A stretch of DNA of 11,376 nucleotides from Thermoguttaceae bacterium (GTDB lineage Bacteria > Planctomycetota > Planctomycetia > Pirellulales > Thermoguttaceae). Numbering within the stretch: position 1 is the first letter of the stretch; every line of letters starts with the position of its first letter. The notes beneath the pieces are model-generated. The model searched no databases. It saw only the letters and a list, made by a program, of their open reading frames with translations, and was not told the origin of the DNA. The stretch covers positions 1-11,376 of the forward strand of contig JAFYVO010000068.1 in assembly GCA_017549085.1 (NCBI GenBank), in the 5' to 3' direction. Both the position numbers and the translations under genes were made by a program. Shown here piece after piece: positions 6,674-11,376 of the stretch.

Positions 6674-7222
6674 ATGCCGAATAAGTTGATAAAAACGACC
6701 GCGACTTGGGTCGCGACGCTTGCCGCCGTCGCGGGCGTCGTCGCCGCGTCTCGTTGGCGCGAACCTCGTTTTTCCTCCGACGCGCTCGTCGCGAACGTCG
6801 CGACCGATTTGGACGTCCAACGCGAAACGGTCGAATTTTCGACCGACTTCGACGAAGCGACGCGGCGCGCGGCGCTTGAAAACAAGCCGCTCCTTCTCTT
6901 CTTTATGGCGCAAAATTGCCCGCATAGCCGAGCGATGCTCGACGAAACGTTTTCGAACGAAGAAATCGCCCGATTGTCGCGCAAATTTGTTTGCGTTGAA
7001 ATCGACGTCAACGCCGAAAACGGCGAAAGACTCTGCGAAGAATTCGGCGTCAACGTCTCGCCGACGATTCAATTCGCGACGTCGCGCGGCGTTTTGCTCC
7101 AACGCTTGACGCGCAACCAACCGGCCTCGCTCCTCGAGCGTCAAATGGAAGCGGCGCTTACGTCGGTCGCTTGGCGCGCCGCTCGGATCGAAGAGGGCGC
7201 GAGTTCGACGTTCGTTCGTTGA
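6674..7222 (+). CDS. Membrane-anchored thioredoxin-fold protein with CPHS active site
   Basis: The 182-residue protein starts with a basic tip and a hydrophobic segment (about residues 10-25) consistent with a signal anchor, so the folded part is probably outside the cytoplasmic membrane. Residues 55-160 read as a thioredoxin-like domain: an A-x-x-x-NKPLLLFFMAQNCPHS strand-turn, a helix, KFVCVEIDVNAE, FGVNVSPTIQF with the cis-proline P130, and GVLLQRL. The active-site position is C82-P83-H84-S85, so the resolving cysteine is replaced by serine and classic dithiol exchange is unlikely; monothiol or non-redox roles remain. C107 and C121 are further cysteines. The start has only a weak ribosome site. 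The gene stands alone between divergent ugd and convergent exbD. Confidence 0.78.
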   Translation: MPNKLIKTTATWVATLAAVAGVVAASRWREPRFSSDALVANVATDLDVQRETVEFSTDFDEATRRAALENKPLLLFFMAQNCPHSRAMLDETFSNEEIARLSRKFVCVEIDVNAENGERLCEEFGVNVSPTIQFATSRGVLLQRLTRNQPASLLERQMEAALTSVAWRAARIEEGASSTFVR

Positions 7223-7280
7223 CGCTCGTCCCCTCGACTCGGCGCGACGGTCGTTGGATCGCCGTTCCGCTTAAAAAGAA

Positions 7281-7308
7281 AAACGCCGAACGAGACCGTT
7301 CGGCGTTT
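7281..7308 (-). terminator. Terminator downstream of exbD
   Basis: AAACGCCGAACG (7281-7292) and CGTTCGGCGTTT (7297-7308) form a perfect 12-bp stem with a 4-nt loop. Read leftward it is followed by a T-rich tract (TTCTTTTT), fitting termination of the minus-strand tgt-exbD unit. The rightward side has only a short T run, so it may also end the thioredoxin-like gene, less efficiently. Confidence 0.85.
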
Positions 7309-7376
7309 GCGCGTTTCTTGTCGCGAAGCCGTCCGCGAACGCGATCGTTTTCCTTATCGTCGTTCCCGTTCGACGC

Positions 7377-7793
7377 TCATTCTCCGACGACGGCGAACGA
7401 AACGTCGTAAACGCCCGCTTGGGCGCAGGCGACGAGAATCGGCTCGATCGCGCCGTACGGAACGTCGCGGTTCGTTCGAATTCGCGCCGAAACCGGACCG
7501 GTCGCTCGACTTTTTTCGCGAACGAGCCGCTCGCGCAACTCCGGCAACGAAACGCGCTTCGCTCCGATAAAAATCGCGTCCGCGTTCGGAACGTTGACGA
7601 TCAGTTTGCCGGTTTCGTCTTTCTCCGCCGCTTCGCCGGACGTCTCGCGCGGAAGCGTCATCTCCATCGCCGTCTCGTCGCTAATCATTTGACTCGACAT
7701 AACGAAAAAGACGATGAGCAGAAAAGTAACGTCGATCAACGGCGTCAAATTGAACGCCAACGATTTGGGCTTCGCGCCGTTTGCCGATTTCAT
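7377..7793 (-). CDS. exbD: ExbD/TolR-family biopolymer transport protein
   Basis: ExbD pairs with ExbB in the inner membrane and uses the proton gradient to energise outer-membrane or cell-envelope partners. The 138-residue length is typical. A short cytoplasmic N-terminus (FNLTPLIDV) leads into one transmembrane helix at about 18-34, with the conserved proton-path aspartate at D21. A periplasmic domain follows, ending with the family pattern RTNRDVPYGAIEPILVACAQAGVYDVSFAV. GGAGG precedes the ATG by 6 nt. No exbB/tolQ or tonB-like gene is in the window; upstream is tgt, 160 nt away, with no clear promoter between, so co-transcription is possible. The partner ExbB must lie elsewhere. Confidence 0.92.
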   Translation of the reverse strand: MKSANGAKPKSLAFNLTPLIDVTFLLIVFFVMSSQMISDETAMEMTLPRETSGEAAEKDETGKLIVNVPNADAIFIGAKRVSLPELRERLVREKSRATGPVSARIRTNRDVPYGAIEPILVACAQAGVYDVSFAVVGE

Positions 7794-7953
7794 CGCGCGC
7801 CTCCGTTCGCTCGACTTTGGAGCGTCGCGAAAAAACGAGTCGCGGGTTCGCCGGTCGCCCGACGCGTCGCCCTCGTTTTCCCGTCTTACCTAATTTAACT
7901 CAACTCAACCGTTTCCGCCGATCGGTCGCGTCTTCTTCGCGAACGTTTCGCCG

Positions 7954-9069
7954 TCAATCCGGAACGCCCGCCGCCCAACCGGCGAACCGTTCGCGATAAA
8001 ATTCGAGGTAGGCGTCTTGCTCGATCGCTCGACGCGCCCGCTCCATCAAACGCTGGTAGTAAGTAATGTTGTGAATCGTCAACAGAATCGGGCCGAGCAT
8101 TTCGCCGGTCGCGAAGAGGTGGCGAATGTAAGCGCGGCTCCGCCGACACGCCGGGCAAGGACAGTCTTCTTCGAGCGGGCGGTCGTCCCGTTCGTACCGC
8201 GCGTTCCGCAATCGCATCGGCCCGTAATCGGTGAACGCCATCGCGTTGCGACCGTTGCGCGACGGCATCACGCAGTCGAACATATCGACGCCGCGCAAAA
8301 CGCCTTCGAGCAAGTCTTCCGGTCGCCCGACGCCCATCAGGTAACGCGGTTTATTCTCCGGCATATGCGGCGTCGTCGCGTCGAGGCACTCGTACATCGC
8401 CGACGGTTCTTCGCCGACGCTGAGCCCGCCGATCGCGTACCCCGGGAAATCCATCTCGGCCAACGCTTCGGCGCAACGGCGACGGAGGTCGAACTCGAGA
8501 CCGCCCTGCACGATCCCGAACTGCGCTTGATCGTCGCGGGTATGCGCTTTTTGCGAACGCGCCGCCCAGCGAATCGTCCGCTCCATCGCGTCCTCGACCG
8601 CTCGACGCGTGTTCGGGAGCGCGATCACGTGGTCGAAAACCATCGCGATATCGGCGCCCAACGCTTCTTGAATCGCGACCGAGCGTTCCGGATTCAGCGC
8701 GATCTTGCGACCGTCGATGTGCGAACGGAAGACGGCGCCTTCTTCTGTAATCTTCGTAAGTTTCGCCAGCGAGAAGAGTTGGAACCCGCCGCTGTCGGTC
8801 AGCATCGGCTTCTTCCAACCGCAAAACTTGTGCAGACCGCCGAGTTCGCGGACGATTTCCTCGCCCGGGCGCAACATCAAGTGATAAGTGTTCCCGAGAA
8901 CAATTTGCGAACCGGTTTCCTCAAGGAGCCCAACTTCGACGCCCTTCACCGAACCGCGCGTTCCGACCGGCATAAAGGTCGGCAGTTGCACGACGCCGCG
9001 AGGAGTGGTGAATTCGCCGCGCCGCGCCGCCGTTTTCGCGTCCTTTTTCAGCAATTTATATTTAAACAA
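7954..9069 (-). CDS. tgt: tRNA-guanine transglycosylase (queuine/preQ1)
   Basis: Tgt swaps guanine-34 of GUN-anticodon tRNAs for preQ1, the committed tRNA step of queuosine synthesis. The 371 residues cover the whole TIM-barrel family protein. Seen are the general acid D92 in [15 protein letters not shown] (184-190), AIGGLSVGE (212-220), the nucleophile D265 in [16 protein letters not shown], and the zinc site C303, C305, C308 and H333 in DCPCPAC and TIHN. The start is TTG at 9069-9067: no ATG or GTG gives the conserved N-terminus, the next Met is residue 33 inside the family core, and GGGAAGG lies ~7 nt upstream of the TTG. queA is not adjacent. exbD follows downstream. Confidence 0.97.
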   Translation of the reverse strand: MFKYKLLKKDAKTAARRGEFTTPRGVVQLPTFMPVGTRGSVKGVEVGLLEETGSQIVLGNTYHLMLRPGEEIVRELGGLHKFCGWKKPMLTDSGGFQLFSLAKLTKITEEGAVFRSHIDGRKIALNPERSVAIQEALGADIAMVFDHVIALPNTRRAVEDAMERTIRWAARSQKAHTRDDQAQFGIVQGGLEFDLRRRCAEALAEMDFPGYAIGGLSVGEEPSAMYECLDATTPHMPENKPRYLMGVGRPEDLLEGVLRGVDMFDCVMPSRNGRNAMAFTDYGPMRLRNARYERDDRPLEEDCPCPACRRSRAYIRHLFATGEMLGPILLTIHNITYYQRLMERARRAIEQDAYLEFYRERFAGWAAGVPD

Positions 9070-9125
9070 CGCTAACCTTCCCTATTTCGAAACGCTTTTC
9101 GCCGCGCCGCTCGTCTCGTTTATCG

Positions 9126-9158
9126 TCGCCGAACCGCCTCTTTTTCGGACGCGTTCGA
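9126..9158. repeat. 33-nt direct repeat, copy A
   Basis: This copy matches 9191-9223 at 32 of 33 positions. It ends with TCGGACGCGTTCGA (9145-9158), the 14-bp palindrome of copy B with one base altered. It lies 57-89 nt upstream of the tgt start codon. Confidence 0.85.
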
Positions 9159-9190
9159 CTCAGTTTGCCCGCGGCTTCTTTAAAGTCGAC

Positions 9191-9223
9191 TCGCCGAACC
9201 GCCTCTTTTTCGAACGCGTTCGA
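9191..9223. repeat. 33-nt direct repeat, copy B, with perfect 14-bp palindrome
   Basis: This is the second copy, 65 nt from the first. It ends with TCGAACGCGTTCGA (9210-9223), a perfect palindrome. Two copies in tandem upstream of tgt suggest paired binding sites or a small duplication. A 32-nt gap separates the copies; no third copy and no cas gene were seen. Confidence 0.85.
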
Positions 9224-9533
9224 GCGTTTGCGCGCCGCGTCGCAGTCTTCTTTCCGTTTTCGTTCCAACGCCGTTTTACCGCGCCGCCCGGCTCGACGTT
9301 TTAGCGCGGACTCGATTCGCTCCGTCAACAGGCGCCCTTCGCTCAAAACGCCGTTTTTTCCAGTCGCGCAATCTTTGCCGCGCTTTTCGCCGCGACAAGA
9401 AAAAACGACCGTTCGCCGGAATCGTCGTCTCTCGCCGACGCGCCGCCGCACGGTCGCTTCCATAACTCGACTCGCCGTTATTTTCCGAACGCCGACTTGC
9501 GCCGACGTTCGAAAAATCGCCCGTCGCGCTCGA

Positions 9534-10865
9534 TCAATCGCCGCGGAGCTTGACGTTGAAGTTGACCAGTTTTTCGCGAATTTCCTTCAAGCTCGTAACG
9601 CCGAAGTTCTTGCATTCGAGGAGTTCGTCCGCCGAACGCTTGACCAATTCGCCGATCGTTTGAATGTTCAAGCGATGCATACACTTGCGAGCGCGGACCG
9701 ACAGTTTCAGGTCGGCGACGTCGCGCGCCAAGACGCTTTGTTCTTCCGGCGACAGTTGTTGCGTTTCGACCGTTTCGACCGGTTGACGCTCGGTCGAGTG
9801 CATCCCGAGCTTGAGACCTTTTTGTTGCAAAATTTCCTTGATTTCGGCCAAGGAAGTTTCGCCGAAGTTTTTGCTCCCGAGGAGGTCTTGCTCGGTGTGC
9901 TTGCAGAGATCGCCGAGGGTGCGAATCTTCATATCTTCCAAGCAGTTGCGGCTGCGGACGGAAAGTTCGAAGTCGGTGATCGGCAAGCTGAGGACGACGC
10001 CCATACGGTCGCGTTTGCGTTGTTCGTCTTCGTCGAAACGCATATCGTTCGACGCTTTAACGTCCTTCAAGAAGAGCGCGGCTTTGGCGTTCGTCGGGAA
10101 GGAGTCGAGGACGCGTTGGAAGCAAATGATCGCTTGGTCGTACATCTCGAGGTCTTCGTAAAGAATCCCGAGATTGACGAGGGTGCCGACGTTCGTCGGG
10201 AAATGCGCGACGGCGCGCTTGTACAATTCGAGCGCTTCTTCGTCGTTCCCGCGACGTTCGTTTTCGAGCGCCAACCCGAAGAGCGCGCCCGGATGGTTGC
10301 GGTCGACGGCGAGAGCGCGTTCGTACAACGCGATCGATTCTTGCGGGTTTCCGCCGATAGCGCCGACGGTCGCGCCGCGTTGATACAGGTATTCCGCCGT
10401 TTGCTCGATGGCGCCGGAGAGGCAGTCGAGTTCTTGCAAACTTTGCGACAGGCGGCCCATTTCGCGGTAAACTTCGGCGCGTCCGAGCGCGCAAACGTCG
10501 ACGTTGTAACCGGCCGATTGCGCGGTGTTATACGCGGCGATCGCTTCGTCGTATTCTTTATTGACGGCGCGGAGTTTCGCAAAATAGAATTGCGCGAGCG
10601 CGCCGCCGTCCCCCTTCTTCAGGGAGGCCAAGGAATCGGCGTAATTTCCGACCAAGAACTCGCAAACGCCGAGCTTGACCCGAACCGCCGGGCTCAACTC
10701 TTCTTCGTCTTTCGCTTTGAGTTCGCCGATCGCTTCTTTTAACTCGTCGAATTTCTTTAAATCGCGAGCGATTTCTTCGCGCAACTGGTCGATTTCGCGC
10801 GGCCCAAAGGAACCGCCGTACAACACCAGTTGTTTTAAATCAAACTCATGGGCGCCGATCGCCAT
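9534..10865 (-). CDS. TPR protein with two RNA polymerase alpha-CTD-like domains
   Basis: The 443-residue protein has an N-terminal acidic helical part, TPR-type helical repeats over roughly 60-270 (clearest at 171-195, 205-225 and 238-258: ALFGLALENERRG, ALELYKRAVAHFP, AIICFQRVLDSFP), then two alpha-CTD-like modules at about 296-352 and 383-440. Each resembles the E. coli RpoA C-terminal domain (L-S/T-V-R-S-x-N-C ... GDL ... LL ... N-G-x-x-SL-EIK). The first keeps R304 and N307 at the positions of RpoA R265 and N268, which contact DNA; the second has R391 and K394. The RpoA K298 position is Thr in both. It lacks the RpoA N-terminal assembly domain, so it is not RpoA. A transcription-coupled scaffold is a reasonable inference. 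GAGGAG precedes the ATG by ~8 nt. Confidence 0.87.
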   Translation of the reverse strand: MAIGAHEFDLKQLVLYGGSFGPREIDQLREEIARDLKKFDELKEAIGELKAKDEEELSPAVRVKLGVCEFLVGNYADSLASLKKGDGGALAQFYFAKLRAVNKEYDEAIAAYNTAQSAGYNVDVCALGRAEVYREMGRLSQSLQELDCLSGAIEQTAEYLYQRGATVGAIGGNPQESIALYERALAVDRNHPGALFGLALENERRGNDEEALELYKRAVAHFPTNVGTLVNLGILYEDLEMYDQAIICFQRVLDSFPTNAKAALFLKDVKASNDMRFDEDEQRKRDRMGVVLSLPITDFELSVRSRNCLEDMKIRTLGDLCKHTEQDLLGSKNFGETSLAEIKEILQQKGLKLGMHSTERQPVETVETQQLSPEEQSVLARDVADLKLSVRARKCMHRLNIQTIGELVKRSADELLECKNFGVTSLKEIREKLVNFNVKLRGD

Positions 10866-10966
10866 AACGGTGTCTCCTCAAACTTTTCTCGCGACGCGCC
10901 GACGTTCCTAAAAACGCGGCCCGAGCGCGGCTAAAATCACGCCCTCCCAATTAACGGCGTCCTTTC

Positions 10967-10994
10967 ATTTTAACAACGCGGGCTATTTTTTCAA
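10967..10994 (-). promoter_or_regulatory. Sigma70-like promoter for the TPR/alpha-CTD gene
   Basis: On the minus strand TTGAAA (10994-10989) and TAAAAT (10972-10967) are separated by 16 nt. It predicts a start near 10960 and a ~95-nt leader before the ATG at 10865. Confidence 0.6.
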
Positions 10995-11243
10995 GGGGGC
11001 GGCGGCGTTTCGCGCGCCTCTCGGCGTTTTTTTTTAGAAAAATTCAAGAAAAAACTTACGTCGACGCGTTAAACGCCTCCGCCGAGCCCGTCTCAACTCA
11101 TTATTTAACGCAATTTGCCGCCGCTCCGCCTCCCCAAACGCCGTCGAAGCGTCCGCGAAAAAATTCTTAAAAAATTTTTAAAAACGTTCGTCCGACGCTC
11201 TTTTTTTGCGCTCAATCGTTTTTTTCGTCAAATTCAACGCGCA
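10995..11243. other. AT-tract-bearing spacer without a gene
   Basis: No plausible coding frame lies here. Notable are a run of nine T (near 11027-11035) and a 27-nt stretch at 11158-11184 in which all but one base is A or T, arranged as alternating A- and T-runs. It separates the upstream terminator (11244-11281) from the TPR-gene promoter. Curved DNA or an upstream activating region is possible. Confidence 0.4.
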
Positions 11244-11281
11244 AAAAACGGGCGACTTCCTTTCGCGAAGCGCCCGTTTTT
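11244..11281 (-). terminator. Rho-independent terminator, stronger leftward
   Basis: Arms 11244-11254 (AAAAACGGGCG) and 11271-11281 pair perfectly over 11 bp, with an inner CTTC/GAAG helix and a 7-nt loop. Leftward the stem runs into six T; rightward into five T. It fits as the end of the gene entering from the right edge on the minus strand. Confidence 0.85.
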
Positions 11282-11332
11282 GCCAATTTTGTCAATTTTA
11301 CTTAGCCGCGCGGTTTCGTCGGCGGCGCTCGC

Positions 11333-11376
11333 TTAGTCGCGGTTCAGCGACAGAAGCAAGTGGAGAACGTAATAGA
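11333..11376 (-). CDS. Possible C-terminus of a minus-strand gene running off the right edge
   Basis: Reading leftward from the right edge, one frame gives YYVLHLLLSLNRD and a TAA at 11335-11333. The terminator at 11244-11281 lies 52 nt downstream in the right orientation, which supports a gene ending here. Thirteen codons are too few to identify a family. Confidence 0.4.
   Translation of the reverse strand, partial: YYVLHLLLSLNRD

Larger units (their letters stand above)
9070..9533. other. Long spacer between the TPR gene and tgt, with repeats but no convincing gene
   Basis: The 464 nt carry a minus-strand frame of 133 codons (9062-9463) that is strongly Arg/Lys-rich, lacks a ribosome site and reads the internal 33-nt repeat in two different frames, so I do not call it. 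The notable structure is the repeat pair at 9126-9223. No clear sigma70 promoter for tgt and no clear terminator for the TPR gene were found here. Confidence 0.5.

Noticed and set aside
9126..9223. CRISPR-like geometry: 33-nt repeats with a 32-nt gap
   Set aside because: Only two copies exist; positions one period to either side (starting near 9061 and 9256) show no match, and there is no cas gene or leader.
9062..9463. 133-codon minus-strand frame overlapping the tgt start by 8 nt
   Set aside because: The overlap looks operon-like, but there is no ribosome binding site, the product is extremely Arg/Lys-rich without a family signature, and the 33-nt DNA repeat falls in two different frames, which points to non-coding sequence.
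9486..9511. Hairpin CGAACG/CGTTCG as a terminator for the TPR gene
   Set aside because: The stem is only 6 bp with inner mismatches and no T-tract follows on the minus strand.
9165..10742. 525-codon plus-strand frame opposite the TPR gene
   Set aside because: It is codon-aligned antisense to a gene with clear TPR and alpha-CTD motifs; its own product has no domain signature.
11115..11336. 73-codon plus-strand frame near the right edge
   Set aside because: Low-complexity Arg/Phe/Leu reading across an A/T tract and a terminator hairpin; no ribosome site.

Overview
The window is GC- and CpG-rich bacterial DNA that looks like a planctomycete chromosome, probably of the Pirellulales type. The main clue is a TPR protein carrying two RNA polymerase alpha-CTD-like domains (9534-10865, minus), an architecture I associate with planctomycetes. 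The orphan ExbD, the many isolated housekeeping genes with long spacers, and the codon use fit as well. The taxonomic placement is inference. Every major protein was read directly from motifs; no database search was possible.

Layout. 1-374: no confident gene, a possible C-terminal fragment of an unknown protein, then a promoter and hairpin. 375-749 (+): small membrane protein with a SHOCT-like tail. 750-1228: non-coding, with short repeats and two strong palindromes upstream of clpX. 1229-2506 (+): clpX, followed directly by a decayed tandem copy of its own last ~170 nt (2508-2676) and a perfect intrinsic terminator. 2876-2904: sigma70-like promoter for 2990-3448 (+), an RpiB/LacAB-family isomerase lacking the two usual catalytic histidines. 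3516-3548: shared terminator between convergent units. 3583-4758 and 4842-6026 (both minus): a GHMP sugar kinase resembling galacturonokinase, and UDP-glucose 6-dehydrogenase (ugd). They probably form one operon, ugd first, from a promoter at 6352-6379 with a ~320-nt leader holding a possible 36-codon ORF.

6674-7222 (+): membrane-anchored thioredoxin-fold protein with CPHS instead of CxxC. 7377-7793 and 7954-9069 (both minus): exbD downstream of tgt, closed by a terminator at 7281-7308. 9070-9533: non-coding, with a 33-nt direct repeat containing a 14-bp palindrome upstream of tgt. 9534-10865 (minus): TPR/alpha-CTD protein with its own promoter at 10967-10994. 10995-11332: non-coding, AT-rich tract plus terminator. 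11333-11376 (minus): possible last codons of another gene.

The genes are mostly separate transcription units: proteolysis (ClpX), sugar phosphate and UDP-sugar metabolism (isomerase, kinase, Ugd), tRNA queuosine modification (Tgt), an energy-transducing membrane protein (ExbD), and a likely transcription-linked scaffold (TPR/alpha-CTD). I see no phage, IS element, CRISPR-Cas or tRNA/rRNA gene. The items most worth a second look are the clpX tail duplication, the altered active sites of the isomerase and kinase, the double alpha-CTD protein, and the repeats and palindromes in the long spacers.
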